Origin: Williamsia phyllosphaerae
GTDB taxonomy: Bacteria; Actinomycetota; Actinomycetes; Mycobacteriales; Mycobacteriaceae
Assembly (NCBI RefSeq): GCF_014635305.1
Contig: NZ_BMCS01000001.1
Span: 186,001-250,000 of the forward strand
Direction of reading: 5' to 3'
Length of the DNA stretch: 64,000 nt
Part shown: positions 42,625-55,035 of the stretch, in pieces
Layout of the letters: each line of letters starts with the position of its first letter
Position numbering within the stretch: the stretch's first letter is position 1
Notes under the pieces: generated by a model
What the model was told of the DNA's origin: nothing
The model's database searches: none
Seen by the model: only the letters and a program-made list of their open reading frames with translations
Translations under genes and position numbers: made by a program

Positions 42625-44073
42625 GTGACCGGCGAAGCGGCGTCCGTGCGCTCCCGACTGACCCGTGGGACGACGACCATCCCCCGTCCTATGTTGCGGC
42701 GCTCCGAGCCCCGTCCCGACCGCCGCGGTCCGCTGGGCCGCCGCGGCGCACGTGCCGAGCGACGCGAGCTGCTCACCTACGCCCGTGACCGCGCACAGTC
42801 GCCCCTGACGTCGTTGCGTCACCTGGCCGGGACGAGTCCGGGCAAGCTGTTCATCATCGCGGCCATCCTGTTCGTCGGTGCGATCGCCACCGGGTGGTAC
42901 TCCTCGATCAGCCTGGACAACCGCACCTCGGCCCTGCAGCAGACGATCTCCGACACCGAGCCGATCGCCGAGTCCTCGCAGATCCTCTACAGCAATCTGT
43001 CCATCGCGGACGCGTCGGCGAACGCGGCGTTCATCTCCGGCGGTCTCGAGCCCGCCGCGGTGCGCAGTCGCTATTCCACCGCGGTCGCCACCGCCGCGCA
43101 GGCGCTGATCCAGGCGGCGAGCGGCACCGCCGAGGAGAACATGGATGTCCGGGGTGACCTCGACACCCTGGCCGAACGCCTGCCCGTCTACACCGGGCTG
43201 ATCGAGTCGGCGCGGACCAACAACCGCCTCGGGAACCCGGTGGGATCGGCCTACCTCGGTGAGGCGTCGAACCTGATGCAGACGACGATCCTGCCCGCGG
43301 CCGAGCGGCTGTACACCGCGCGGTCGAGGGCGATCAGCGATCCACAGAACCGGTTCACCAGCCCGCCGTGGGGCGTCTACGCCGCGCTGACCATCCTGCT
43401 GCTGGCGTTCGTCGGTGCTCACTACTACCTGGCCCGCCGCACCCGCAGGCGTCTGAACCTGGGCATGTTGCTGGCCATCGGCGCGATCGTCATCGCCCTG
43501 CTGTGGGTGCTGATCGGAAGCCTGCTGTCGGTGTCGTCGACCAACAGTGCCGAGACCCGCGGCGCGCAGCCGCTGCGCGAGCTGACCTCGGCCCGCATCC
43601 AGGCGCAGCAGGCGCGCTCGGCGGAGACGCTGTCGCTGGCCCGGCGCGGCGACCGCGGACTGCTCGAATCGCAGTTCACCGACGCAGGCGGCAAGATCCG
43701 GGCCACGCTGACCGCCTATCTCGACGACAACGACGACAACGAGGCCGACGCGGCGGTCCGTCGAGCCCAGACCGCGCTCTCCACGTGGGCCGACGCCCAT
43801 GCGGCGACCGTCGAGCGGACCAACGCCGGCGACTTCAACGGCGCGACCGCGATGGCCGTGGGCGACAACCCGGACGGTGCGGCCGCGGCGTACATGCAAC
43901 TCGACGCCGCGCTGGTCGACGGCATCACCACCACGAGAACCACCTTCCGCGACGACATCAACACCGCCAGGGTGGTCATCGGCTATGCGGGCAGCGGGGC
44001 ACTCATCCTCGGGCTGATCGCGGCCGCGACCAGCGCACTCGGCATGGTGCCGCGGATCCGGGAGTACCGATGA
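42625..44073 (+). CDS. glnX: GlnX-like membrane signalling protein
   Basis: The protein corresponds to the membrane sensor that works with GlnH and PknG in Mycobacteriales. Of about 482 residues, the first 60 are basic and cytoplasmic. A transmembrane helix follows near 70, then a large helical extracytoplasmic domain, two central transmembrane helices near 240 and 275, a second helical domain and a last helix near the C-terminus. GTG at 42625 is preferred because AAGGGA lies 8 nt upstream; GTG 42583 would add 14 residues. Its stop overlaps the glnH ATG. Confidence 0.85.
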   Translation: MTGEAASVRSRLTRGTTTIPRPMLRRSEPRPDRRGPLGRRGARAERRELLTYARDRAQSPLTSLRHLAGTSPGKLFIIAAILFVGAIATGWYSSISLDNRTSALQQTISDTEPIAESSQILYSNLSIADASANAAFISGGLEPAAVRSRYSTAVATAAQALIQAASGTAEENMDVRGDLDTLAERLPVYTGLIESARTNNRLGNPVGSAYLGEASNLMQTTILPAAERLYTARSRAISDPQNRFTSPPWGVYAALTILLLAFVGAHYYLARRTRRRLNLGMLLAIGAIVIALLWVLIGSLLSVSSTNSAETRGAQPLRELTSARIQAQQARSAETLSLARRGDRGLLESQFTDAGGKIRATLTAYLDDNDDNEADAAVRRAQTALSTWADAHAATVERTNAGDFNGATAMAVGDNPDGAAAAYMQLDAALVDGITTTRTTFRDDINTARVVIGYAGSGALILGLIAAATSALGMVPRIREYR

Positions 44074-45062
44074 CCCGCCTGCCGAGACGACGCGTCGGCA
44101 CGTTCGCGGTGATCCTCGCGCTGGTCACGCTGGTCGTGTCCGGCTGCCTCAACGTTCCCGCACCACCCGACGAGGCCCCGTCGGCCAGCGCCATCGCGCC
44201 CACCCCGCCCGGGTTGACGGTGAACGCGCCGGTCGAGTCGCCGCCGAGCCAGAACACCTGTGACGCGACCGCGAGCCTGCGGCCCGGTCCGCTGCCGCCG
44301 GCCGCCCGCATGCCGCGCGGATCCGCGATGGACGCGATCTTCGCGCGGGGCCGGTTGATCGTCGGACTCGACATCGGGTCGAACCTGTTCAGCTTCCGCG
44401 ACCCCATCAGCGGCGACATCGAGGGCTTCGACGTCGACATCGCCAAGGAGATCGCGCGGGCCATCTTCGGCGATCCCGAACGCATCGAGTACCGCATCCT
44501 GAACTCGAACGAACGGATCAGCGCTCTGCAGAACCGCGAGGTCGACGTGGTGGTGAAGACGCTGAGCATCACCTGCGACCGCGCCAAGGACATCGCCTTC
44601 TCGACGGTCTACTACGAGGCCTCGCAACGGATCCTGTCGTTGCGCAGCTCACCGATCAGCAACGCACGTGATCTCGCGGGCAAGCGGGTGTGTGCGGCGC
44701 GCGGAACCACCTCCATCGGCCGGTTGCAGCAGCGCGTGCCCAGCGTGCGGATGTCGACGGTGAGCACCTGGGCCGACTGCCTGGTCGTGCTGCAGCAGGG
44801 GGCGGTCGACGCGGTGTCCACCGACGACGCGATCCTGGCCGGTCTGGCCACCCAGGACCCGTACGTCCACGTGGTCGGGGCGAGCCTCGGCGAGGAGCCG
44901 TACGGCATCGGGATAAACCTCGAGCAACCCGATCTCGTGCGGTTCGTCAACGGCGTGCTGGACAAGATCCGCGCCGACGGCACCTGGTACGAGATCTACA
45001 ATCGGTGGCTCTCCATCCTGGGGCCCATCTACTACCCGCCGCAACCGACCTACCGCGACTGA
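44070..45062 (+). CDS. glnH: GlnH amino-acid-binding lipoprotein
   Basis: GlnH binds Asp/Glu-type amino acids outside the membrane and signals through GlnX to PknG in mycobacteria. The signal peptide ends in VSGC with the lipid Cys26. The solute-binding fold shows GRLIVGLDIGSNLFSFRDP, IEGFDVDIAKEIAR, VDVVVKTLSITCDRAKDIAFS and GEEPYGIGINLEQPDLV. The 4-bp overlap with glnX and the 20-nt gap to pknG support one operon. Confidence 0.92.
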   Translation: MTRLPRRRVGTFAVILALVTLVVSGCLNVPAPPDEAPSASAIAPTPPGLTVNAPVESPPSQNTCDATASLRPGPLPPAARMPRGSAMDAIFARGRLIVGLDIGSNLFSFRDPISGDIEGFDVDIAKEIARAIFGDPERIEYRILNSNERISALQNREVDVVVKTLSITCDRAKDIAFSTVYYEASQRILSLRSSPISNARDLAGKRVCAARGTTSIGRLQQRVPSVRMSTVSTWADCLVVLQQGAVDAVSTDDAILAGLATQDPYVHVVGASLGEEPYGIGINLEQPDLVRFVNGVLDKIRADGTWYEIYNRWLSILGPIYYPPQPTYRD

Positions 45063-45073
45063 CGAGGGGGTGA

Positions 45074-47644
<2,571 letters not shown>

Positions 47645-47646
47645 CA

Positions 47647-47760
47647 CCGAGCGTGCCGAAACAACACCCCGACCGTGCCGAAACTGCACCCAAGCAGCAC
47701 GTTACGGCACATTCGGCGGGTCACTAGGGCACGTTCGGCGGGTGGTTACGGCACGCTCGG
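47647..47760. repeat. Repeat island between pknG and ackA
   Basis: CCGAGCGTGCCG at 47647-47658 is exactly inverted at 47749-47760. In between the word GTGCCGAAA is repeated forwards and GGCAC(A/G)TTCGGCGG is repeated in inverse form. It fills the gap between two convergent genes and probably terminates both. Confidence 0.65.
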
Positions 47761-47764
47761 CGGA

Positions 47765-48988
47765 TCAGCGGACGAGCGCGGCCGCCTTGCGGGCGATGGC
47801 CAGTTCCTCGTTCGTGGGGATGACCAACACCGCGATCTCACTGTCGCCGGTCGATATTCGTCGGGCGTCGCGTGACCGTGCGGCGTTCGCGTCGTCATCG
47901 ACGACGATTCCGAACCGTTCGAGGTTCGCCAATCCGTCGCGGCGCACAGTCGGCGCGTTCTCGCCGACGCCGGCGGTGAAGACGATCGCGTCGACCCGCC
48001 CCAGATCCACCAGGTACGCACCGATGTAGCGACGAAGGCGGTGGATGTACACGTCGTAGGCCAGGGTCGCGGCCTCGTCCCCGTCGTCGACCATCGACGT
48101 GATGGTGCGGAAGTCGTTCTCCCCGCACAGCCCCTTGAGTCCGGACGACTTGTTCAGCATCGTGTCGATGGCGTCGACATCCATGTCGGCCACGCGACGC
48201 AGATACATCACGATCGCGGGATCGATGTCGCCGCTGCGGGTTCCCATGACCAGTCCTTCGAGCGGCGTCAGCCCCATCGAGGTGTCGACGGCGCGCCCAC
48301 CCCGGACCGCCGACGCCGACGCGCCGTTGCCCAGGTGCAGCACGATCAGGTTGACGTCGGCCGGATCCCGGTCGAGGAACTCCGCGGCCGCACCGCTCAC
48401 GTACTCGTGTGAGGTGCCGTGGAACCCGTACCGCCGAATGTTGTGACGCTCGGCGACCTCGTGGTCGATGGCGTAGGTGGCGCTGTGCGACGGGAGATCG
48501 TGGAAGAACGCCGTGTCGAAAACACACACCGCGGGAACGTCCGGGAGCAACTCACGGATGGCCTCGATGCCGATCAGGTTCACCGGATTGTGCAGCGGCG
48601 CAAGGCTCGACAGGCGATCGACCTCGGCGATGACCTCGTCGCTCACCAGGACCGGCTCGCTGAAGCTCTTACCACCGTGCACGACGCGGTGCCCCACCGC
48701 CAACAGGTCGCTGGTCCGCAGATCGGTGCCGCACTCGTCGAACAGGTGCAGGGCGCGCTGCAGCGCCTCCCGATGATTAGTGATGGCGCCGGAAAAGTTC
48801 TGCGTGTCCCCGTTCTGCGTGTGCTCGACCGACGCGTCGTGGTCGCCGATCCGCTCGACGACCCCCGAGGCGATGACCTCGCCGGAATCGGGATGCACCA
48901 GCTGGTATTTCAACGATGATGATCCAGAGTTGAGGACGAGAACAGACCCGGACGCCGTGCCCGTGGGGGCTGTGTTGCCACCGCTCAT
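47765..48988 (-). CDS. ackA: Acetate kinase
   Basis: AckA converts acetyl phosphate and ADP to acetate and ATP. The 407-residue protein has [74 protein letters not shown] and [13 protein letters not shown]. Its ATG overlaps the pta stop by 4 bp, so the two enzymes of the acetyl-CoA/acetate pathway are co-translated. Confidence 0.96.
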   Translation of the reverse strand: MSGGNTAPTGTASGSVLVLNSGSSSLKYQLVHPDSGEVIASGVVERIGDHDASVEHTQNGDTQNFSGAITNHREALQRALHLFDECGTDLRTSDLLAVGHRVVHGGKSFSEPVLVSDEVIAEVDRLSSLAPLHNPVNLIGIEAIRELLPDVPAVCVFDTAFFHDLPSHSATYAIDHEVAERHNIRRYGFHGTSHEYVSGAAAEFLDRDPADVNLIVLHLGNGASASAVRGGRAVDTSMGLTPLEGLVMGTRSGDIDPAIVMYLRRVADMDVDAIDTMLNKSSGLKGLCGENDFRTITSMVDDGDEAATLAYDVYIHRLRRYIGAYLVDLGRVDAIVFTAGVGENAPTVRRDGLANLERFGIVVDDDANAARSRDARRISTGDSEIAVLVIPTNEELAIARKAAALVR

Positions 48989-51072
48989 GACTGCAGTGCC
49001 TGGGCCTGGATCGCGGTGATGGCGACGGTGTTGACGATGTCGGAGACGAGCGCGCCGCGGGAGAGGTCGTTGATCGGTTTACGCAGCCCCTGCAGGACCG
49101 GTCCGATCGCGACTGCGGATGCGCTGCGCTGCACCGCCTTGTAGGTGTTGTTGCCGGTGTTGAGATCCGGGAAGACGAGCACCGTTGCCTGGCCCGCGAC
49201 CTTCGAGTCGGGCATCTTGCTCTGCGCCACCGAGGGTTCCACCGCGGCGTCGTACTGGATCGGCCCCTCCACCAACAGTTCCGGGGCTCGTTCACGCACC
49301 AGCTCGGTGGCCGAGCGGACCTTGTCGACGTCGGCGCCGGATCCGGATTCACCGGTGGAATACGACAGCAACGCGACGCGGGCCTCGATACCGAACTGCT
49401 CGGCGGTGGCCGCCGACGAGATCGCGATGTCGGCGAGCTGTTCCGAGGTGGGATCCGGCACGATCGCGCAATCACCGTAGGCGAGAACACGATCGGCGAG
49501 ACACATGAAGAAGACACTCGACACCGTGGACACGCCCTCGAGGGTCTTGATGATCTCGAACGCGGGCCGGATGGTGTGTGCGGTGGTGTGGGTTGCACCG
49601 GACACCATCCCGTCGACGAGCCCCTCGTGCACCATCATCGTGCCGAAGTAGGAGACGTCGCCCATCACCTGTCGTGCCCGGGCGAGGTCCATGCCCTTGT
49701 GCTTGCGGAGTTCGGTGTAGGTCGTCGCGAACGACTCGAGGTGTTCGGAATCGCGAGGGTCGATGACGTGCGCCGCGTCGAGATCGACACCGAGTTCCTG
49801 AGCCCGCGAATGTATGGCGTCGACGTTGCCGAGCAGCGTCAGGTCGGCAACACCGCGTCGGAGCAGACGTCCGGCCGCGCGCAGGATCCGGTCGTCCTCA
49901 CCCTCGGGCAGCACGATGCGTTGGCGGTCCGACTTGGCCTGCGCGATGAGCTGATACTCGAACATCTGCGGCGTGACCACGGTCGGGGCCGACAACCGCA
50001 GCCGTTCGAGCAGCGACGCCGAGTCGACGTGTTCCTCCATGAGAGTGAGTGCGGCGTCGATCTTGCGAACCGACTCGACCCCGACCCGACCGCGTGCGAG
50101 TGCGGCGGCCCGTGCGGTCTCGTAGGTGCCCTGCTCGCACGAGATGATCGGCAGCGCCGGCTTGAGGCCCTCGACGAGGGACTCGATCATCGGGTGCGGG
50201 CGGATGCCGCCGTTCATGATGATGCCGGACAACTTCGGGAATCCCTGTGCCGCATTGGCGGTCACCAGGGCCAGCAGAACGTCGGATCGATCGGCCGGGG
50301 TGATCACGGCAACACCGTCGGTGAGGCGCTCGAGGATGTGCTCGGCGGTCATGCCACCGACCATCACGCTCATCGCCTCGCGATCGAGCAGTTCGGGGTC
50401 GCCACTGAAGAGCTCGCCGTCGAGCGCGGTCATCAGTTCGGCCATCGTCGGCGACACCAACACCGGGTCCTCGGGCAACGACCACGCCGGCAGTCCGGTC
50501 GTCTCGAGGATGTCCTTGACCGCCTCGAGCTGGGCGGGGTCGCAGCGGTTGGCGATCAGGGCGACCGCCTGCGCGTGCGCGCCCTTGATCTCGGTGAGGC
50601 ACAGATCGGCCAACGCCAGCACCTCCTCGGGGGTGCGCTCGGCAGCCTTGAGCGCGAGCACCATCGGGGTACCCAGGTTCGCTGCGATCCGCGCGTTGAA
50701 GCTGAGCTCCGACGGACTGGCCACGTCGGTGAAATCCGACCCGATCACCAACACCGAGTCGCACTGCTCCTCCACGGTGTGGAAGCGGTCGACGATCTCG
50801 GCCAGCGTGGCCTCGGGGTCACCGTGGACCTGCTCGTAGGTCACGCCGATGCAGTCCTCGTAGGACAGGTCCACCGAGTCGTGCTCGATCAGCAGATCGA
50901 GGATGTAGTCGCGCTCGCCGGCCGCGGCCCGCGAGATGGGGCGGAACACACCGATGCGGCCACCGGTCGCGGCGAGCAGATGCAACGTGCCCAGCGCGAT
51001 GGTGGACTTCCCGGTGTCACCCTCCGGCGAGGCGATGTAGATGCTGCTCGAGGTCGGACTCCCTGCACCCAT
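48985..51072 (-). CDS. pta: Phosphate acetyltransferase
   Basis: Pta converts acetyl-CoA and phosphate to acetyl phosphate. The long 695-residue form has an N-terminal P-loop domain ([15 protein letters not shown]), a DRTGG regulatory domain in the middle and the catalytic PTA domain from about residue 375 ([54 protein letters not shown]). A TACGCT -10 candidate lies 7 nt before the ATG. In mycobacteria the upstream neighbour is fgd1; here a PAS-GGDEF gene is inserted 24 nt upstream. Confidence 0.95.
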   Translation of the reverse strand: MGAGSPTSSSIYIASPEGDTGKSTIALGTLHLLAATGGRIGVFRPISRAAAGERDYILDLLIEHDSVDLSYEDCIGVTYEQVHGDPEATLAEIVDRFHTVEEQCDSVLVIGSDFTDVASPSELSFNARIAANLGTPMVLALKAAERTPEEVLALADLCLTEIKGAHAQAVALIANRCDPAQLEAVKDILETTGLPAWSLPEDPVLVSPTMAELMTALDGELFSGDPELLDREAMSVMVGGMTAEHILERLTDGVAVITPADRSDVLLALVTANAAQGFPKLSGIIMNGGIRPHPMIESLVEGLKPALPIISCEQGTYETARAAALARGRVGVESVRKIDAALTLMEEHVDSASLLERLRLSAPTVVTPQMFEYQLIAQAKSDRQRIVLPEGEDDRILRAAGRLLRRGVADLTLLGNVDAIHSRAQELGVDLDAAHVIDPRDSEHLESFATTYTELRKHKGMDLARARQVMGDVSYFGTMMVHEGLVDGMVSGATHTTAHTIRPAFEIIKTLEGVSTVSSVFFMCLADRVLAYGDCAIVPDPTSEQLADIAISSAATAEQFGIEARVALLSYSTGESGSGADVDKVRSATELVRERAPELLVEGPIQYDAAVEPSVAQSKMPDSKVAGQATVLVFPDLNTGNNTYKAVQRSASAVAIGPVLQGLRKPINDLSRGALVSDIVNTVAITAIQAQALQS

Positions 51073-51079
51073 GCCCCCG

Positions 51080-51085
51080 AGCGTA
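51080..51085 (-). promoter_or_regulatory. -10 element of pta-ackA (leaderless)
   Basis: The minus strand reads TACGCT, 7 nt, then the ATG of pta. It lies within the 24-nt gap after the GGDEF gene, so pta-ackA may be transcribed independently of it. Confidence 0.45.
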
Positions 51086-51096
51086 GTGGGCGTTGG

Positions 51097-51996
51097 TCAG
51101 TTGTCGTCGCCCCGGATCTGTCCGGGGCCGTCACGCTTGGCCCGATAGAGCCGGGTGTCGGCGCGGTCGAAGCAGTCGGCGACGCTCTCGGTCGGACGCA
51201 GCTCTGCGAAGCCGGCGGAAAACGTCTGCGAATCGGGCATCACCGCGCCCATCGCCTGCAGGACGGCGTGCGCCTGGGAGGTCTGACGCCCGGGTAGCGC
51301 GAGTGCGAACTCCTCGCCGCCCCACCGCGAGAACAAGGCATCGTCGCCGGCCACCTCCGACGCCGCCGTGGCGAACTCCACCAGCAGACGATCGCCCGCG
51401 TGATGACCGCGAGTGTCGTTGTAGGCCTTGAACCGGTCGAAGTCGAGGACCGCGAGGATCAACGGCGTCTCGGGGTGCGACGACGTCTCCTCGAAGCGGG
51501 CCAGGCGCTCGAACCATCCGCGCCGGTTGAGCAGACCGGTGAGCGGGTCGGTGACCGCGGCGGTGAGCAGACGGTCTTCCGCGATGCGTCGGTCGGTGGT
51601 GTCGTGGATGACCGCCATGGTCCACGCGCGTCCGCCCGGCCCCGACACTGCGCTCACCGACACCCACCCCCACCGCACCGTGCCATCGGGATGGACGTAC
51701 CGCTTCTCGATCCGCAGATCGTCACCCCGGGCACGGGCCTGCGCCATCATTCCCTCGACCGCGGCGTGCTGCGCCAGGTCGTCCGGGTGGGTGAACTCGC
51801 GCGACGACCTGCCCGCGATCTCCGCCCACGATCGTCCGACCATCGCGCAGTACGCCGCGTTGGCCGCGCGCAGCAGACCGTCCTCGTCGGCGAGCCCGAT
51901 GGGAACGGTGCTGGCGTCGAACATGACCCGGAACCACTCGTCATCGACCCCGGTGAAGGTGATGGCGTCGTAGTTCGTCACATGTTCATTGTCCAT
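51097..51996 (-). CDS. PAS-GGDEF diguanylate cyclase candidate
   Basis: The 299-residue soluble protein has an N-terminal PAS fold (about residues 18-135, MVGRSWAEIAGRSSREFTHPDD through WTMAVIHDTTDRR) and a C-terminal GGDEF domain with TDPLTGLLNRRGW and the active-site RWGGEEFALAL. The intact GGEEF loop implies synthesis of c-di-GMP. No RxxD inhibitory site is found before the loop. There is no signal peptide or membrane helix. It precedes pta by 24 nt on the same strand. Confidence 0.88.
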   Translation of the reverse strand: MDNEHVTNYDAITFTGVDDEWFRVMFDASTVPIGLADEDGLLRAANAAYCAMVGRSWAEIAGRSSREFTHPDDLAQHAAVEGMMAQARARGDDLRIEKRYVHPDGTVRWGWVSVSAVSGPGGRAWTMAVIHDTTDRRIAEDRLLTAAVTDPLTGLLNRRGWFERLARFEETSSHPETPLILAVLDFDRFKAYNDTRGHHAGDRLLVEFATAASEVAGDDALFSRWGGEEFALALPGRQTSQAHAVLQAMGAVMPDSQTFSAGFAELRPTESVADCFDRADTRLYRAKRDGPGQIRGDDN

Positions 51997-52023
51997 CCCC
52001 GCCGGCGTATGGTGCCGCGTCGG

Positions 52024-52422
52024 TCATTCCATCGGATACGGGTGCTCGGCGTCGGATTCGTAGCAGATGGCGAACGGCTTGTTGGTGATGAAGAGAAAGG
52101 TGACGTCGTTGTCGGCGGTCGCGCCGTGCTCCATCCAGCCGCCTTCGGGAAACCAGACGAAGTTTCCGGGGCCGTACTCACCCTCGTGGGTCTTGAGGAC
52201 CCCGTCGAGCACGAACATCCCGTGCGCGCAGGGGTGGGTGTGCCAGGTGTTGGTGAATCCGGCGGCATACCGGAGCAGCATCACCTGCATGCCTGTGTCG
52301 GAATCGGCAAACAGCGACTTGAACGGTATCTGCGCGCCGATCTGCTCGACGGTCAAGGTCTCCCACGCCATCCTGCTGGAGTCGGCGACCTCGAGCGTCA
52401 CGAGATTGGACGGGACTGTCAT
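52024..52422 (-). CDS. Single-domain cupin protein
   Basis: The 132-residue protein has the two cupin motifs: WHTHPCAHGMFVLDGVLKTHEG with metal-ligand histidines, and YGPGNFVWFPEGGWMEHGA. It resembles ChrR-like/quercetinase-type small cupins, which bind metals and act as dioxygenases, isomerases or sensors. GAGGAG lies 6 nt before the ATG. It ends 27 nt before the GGDEF gene on the same strand and may be co-transcribed with it. Confidence 0.8.
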   Translation of the reverse strand: MTVPSNLVTLEVADSSRMAWETLTVEQIGAQIPFKSLFADSDTGMQVMLLRYAAGFTNTWHTHPCAHGMFVLDGVLKTHEGEYGPGNFVWFPEGGWMEHGATADNDVTFLFITNKPFAICYESDAEHPYPME

Positions 52423-52515
52423 GGCGGGCTCCTCGATGTCGGGATGTCTCGCCAACGTTATGCTGCAACCCATTTCGGACTGGTTGCCGCGAGAATACGA
52501 CTGAGTTGCACGCGA

Positions 52516-52548
52516 ATCGGGACGGACACAGTTCGTGTCCGTCCCGAT
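52516..52548. terminator. Strong hairpin downstream of the glycosyltransferase gene
   Basis: ATCGGGACGGACAC at 52516-52529 pairs perfectly with 52535-52548 around a 5-nt loop. It lies 18 nt beyond the stop of the GT39-type gene, which is read on the minus strand. A 14-bp GC-rich stem is a convincing intrinsic terminator for this group. Confidence 0.75.
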
Positions 52549-52565
52549 CGCGTGTGCGACGTACG

Positions 52566-54635
52566 TCAGGTCAGCTTGTAGACCGTCTGACCGCCGACCG
52601 TCGTCGCGGTGTAGTTCGCCGCCACCCAGGTCGAGATCTCGGTCGCGCTCGAACTCGATCCGCCCGGTCCGCCGCCCTGGCCGGAACCGATGTAGTAGCC
52701 GATCTTGCCGTCCTGCACGTACGCGATGAACTGCGCCAGCGTCGGGGTGGGATCACCACTCCACCCGCCGATGGCCATCACCGACGTACCGCTGGCGATC
52801 TCGATGCCCGACGCCGACTGCGAACCGCTGGTCGCCGCAGCCCACTTCGTCGTCGTCGCCTTGAGCAGTGCGGTCAGCTCACTGCTGGTGGACTGCCCAC
52901 CCATCCCGCCCCCGCCGGTCCGGGACGCACCCTGACCGGAGGTCGAGGTCGATGCCTGACCGGGGGCGCCGGTCGGAGCCGTACCACCAGCCTGCGCGCC
53001 CTGCGTGCCTCCGGTACCGCCGGGCCGCATTCCGCCCATGCCGCCGCCGGGTCCACCGCCCATTCCGCCCGACGAATCCGAGGTCTGCACCGCGGTCGGG
53101 ATCGACCCGCTGTGCGCGGTGGCGGAGGTTGCGATGCCGAAGGCGGCGGTGGAGCCGAATCCGGCCAGGGCGCCGACGATCACAGCGGCAGCGACGGCCT
53201 TGCGGAAGCCGAGGCGTCCGCCGACGAGGATGACCAGGACGGCGAAGACGGCCGCCGCACCGATCAACCAGCGGGCCCACACGGGACCGAAGTCGGCGCG
53301 GTTCAGCAGCACGATCGACCAGCCGACGGCCAGTGCGATCATGGCGCTCATCGCGATCCGACCGTCCCAGCGGTGCCGCAACTCCCAGGCGAACACCGAT
53401 CCGAGACCGACGAGCGCTGCAATGGCCGGGGCCAGGGCGACGGTGTAATACGGGTGGATCGTGCCGCTCATGAAGCTGAAGATCAGCCCGGTGACGATGA
53501 GCCAGCCGGCCCACATCAGCAGTCCGGCCTTCTCGACGCGGCCGAGACGCTCGGTGTCGCGGACTCGGATGAACTGTCGGACAACGAGGTACAGACCGAA
53601 GACGATCACGAACAGTGCGACCGGGAGGAGCCAGGAGATCTCGTAGCCCATCTCCGAACCGAACAGACGGTTCAGACCGGTGGCGCCACCGAAGCTCGAG
53701 CCGGCGGCACCGTTGCCACCCATGCCGCCGCCGCCTCCGCCTCCGCCGCTGTTGCCGAGGATGCGTCCGAGACCGTTGTAGCCGAGGACCAGGTCCATGA
53801 CGGTGTTGTCGGTGGAGCCGCCGATGTAGGGCCGCGATCCGGCCGGCCACAGCGCGACCACGAGGACCCACCATCCGGCACCGACGATCAGCGACACCCC
53901 CGCGATGAGCAGGTGGCCGATCCGCCTGAGCCAGCCGGTGTCGGCCAGCAGCAGGTAGACGAGAGCGAACGCGGGCAGGACGAGCAGCCCCTGCAGCATC
54001 TTGGTGAGGAACGCGAACCCGAGGGCGACACCGACGAGGGCGAGCCACTTCCACGACGCGGTCGGGACCGCGCGGACCAGGCAGTAGGCCGCGGCGACCA
54101 TGAGCAGCACCAGCAGCGCGTCGGGGTTGTTGAACCGGAACATCAGGGCCGCGGCCGGGGTGAAGGCCAGCACCGCACCCGCGATCAGGCCCGCGGCGAC
54201 ACCACGCCGAGGATCGGAGACGCTGCGACGGACCAACGCGTAGAGCAGGGCGACGGCGGCCACCCCCATCAGCGCCTGCGGCATCAACACCGCCCAGCTG
54301 TTCATGCCGAAGATCCGCACCGACAGCCCGGTCACCCACAGCGACGCCGGCGGCTTGTCGACGGTGATGAAGTTCTGCGCGTCGAGTGAGCCGAAGAACC
54401 ACGCCTTCCAGCTGGTGCCGCCGGCCTGTGCGGCCGCGGCGTAGAAGGTGTTGGCGTAGCCGTTGATCGACAGGTTCCAGAGGTAGAGGATCGCGGTGAC
54501 GATCAGCAGTACCGGCAGCGGCGCCTTCGTCAGCAGCCGCGACCGCATCGACGGTGTGCTGGATCGGTCCCGATGGCGACCACCGTCGGGGGCCGGATCG
54601 GCGCCCGGCGGTGCGGGTGCGAAAAGGGTGGTCAT
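52566..54635 (-). CDS. GT39/ArnT-type membrane glycosyltransferase
   Basis: The 689-residue protein has about 11-12 transmembrane helices. The first large external loop carries the conserved acidic motif (FFGSLDAQNFITVDKPPASLWVTGLS) where the catalytic Asp of lipid-linked sugar transferases lies. A loop after the middle helices contains an eight-Gly run and more Gly/Ser. The C-terminal 200 residues are extracytoplasmic and begin with Gly/Met/Ser/Thr-rich sequence. Such proteins transfer sugars from polyprenyl-phosphate donors. GGAGG precedes the ATG. Confidence 0.87.
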   Translation of the reverse strand: MTTLFAPAPPGADPAPDGGRHRDRSSTPSMRSRLLTKAPLPVLLIVTAILYLWNLSINGYANTFYAAAAQAGGTSWKAWFFGSLDAQNFITVDKPPASLWVTGLSVRIFGMNSWAVLMPQALMGVAAVALLYALVRRSVSDPRRGVAAGLIAGAVLAFTPAAALMFRFNNPDALLVLLMVAAAYCLVRAVPTASWKWLALVGVALGFAFLTKMLQGLLVLPAFALVYLLLADTGWLRRIGHLLIAGVSLIVGAGWWVLVVALWPAGSRPYIGGSTDNTVMDLVLGYNGLGRILGNSGGGGGGGGMGGNGAAGSSFGGATGLNRLFGSEMGYEISWLLPVALFVIVFGLYLVVRQFIRVRDTERLGRVEKAGLLMWAGWLIVTGLIFSFMSGTIHPYYTVALAPAIAALVGLGSVFAWELRHRWDGRIAMSAMIALAVGWSIVLLNRADFGPVWARWLIGAAAVFAVLVILVGGRLGFRKAVAAAVIVGALAGFGSTAAFGIATSATAHSGSIPTAVQTSDSSGGMGGGPGGGMGGMRPGGTGGTQGAQAGGTAPTGAPGQASTSTSGQGASRTGGGGMGGQSTSSELTALLKATTTKWAAATSGSQSASGIEIASGTSVMAIGGWSGDPTPTLAQFIAYVQDGKIGYYIGSGQGGGPGGSSSSATEISTWVAANYTATTVGGQTVYKLT

Positions 54636-55035
54636 GATGCCTCCGTGTGAGCGTGGCGGTCGGCGGTTGTCCGACCGTGATGCTCATACGATGCGTTTAC
54701 TTGCTCGTCTCACCCTGGGTAGGAGCTGGGAGAACCCTGGGAACGATTTATTCGGTCGGCCCTGTCCACAGCTGTCACCACTGGGGTCGGCCGTGTGGAT
54801 TATCCACACCTCGAGCCGTAGCGGTGTCGGTTGTGGAAGGTCAGCTCCACAACTGGATGACGACCCGCTCGTCGAAGTCGCCGCGGGCGGCGGCTCGAGG
54901 TACTCGTCGAAGTCGAAGTCTCCACGGAGCCAGACACCGCCGCCGACCGCTGTGGAAAAGCGAGCCTCCCACGAAGCGACATGCGAAGCCATGAAACTCA
55001 ATTTACGAGCCGACGCGCCAAAGACCGGCAGCTTT
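54636..55035. other. Gene-poor spacer rich in DnaA-box-like sequences
   Basis: This 400-bp stretch contains no confident gene. It includes TTATCCACA at 54800-54808 and near matches at 54794-54802 (minus strand, TAATCCACA), 54951-54959 (minus strand, TTTTCCACA) and 54762-54770 (CTGTCCACA). The palindrome GTGTGGATTATCCACAC spans 54793-54809. The words TCGTCGAAGTCG and CTCGTCGAAGTCG are repeated nearby. Confidence 0.5.
54684..54992 (-). CDS. Doubtful open frame, possible gene remnant
   Basis: This 102-codon frame starts MASHVASWEARFSTAVGGG and has plausible composition for about 33 residues (up to DFDEYLEPPP), then turns Ser/Pro-rich and runs through the DnaA-box region. No ribosome-binding site or known domain is seen. 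It may be the 5' remnant of a decayed gene or not coding at all. Confidence 0.2.
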   Translation of the reverse strand: MASHVASWEARFSTAVGGGVWLRGDFDFDEYLEPPPAATSTSGSSSSCGADLPQPTPLRLEVWIIHTADPSGDSCGQGRPNKSFPGFSQLLPRVRRASKRIV

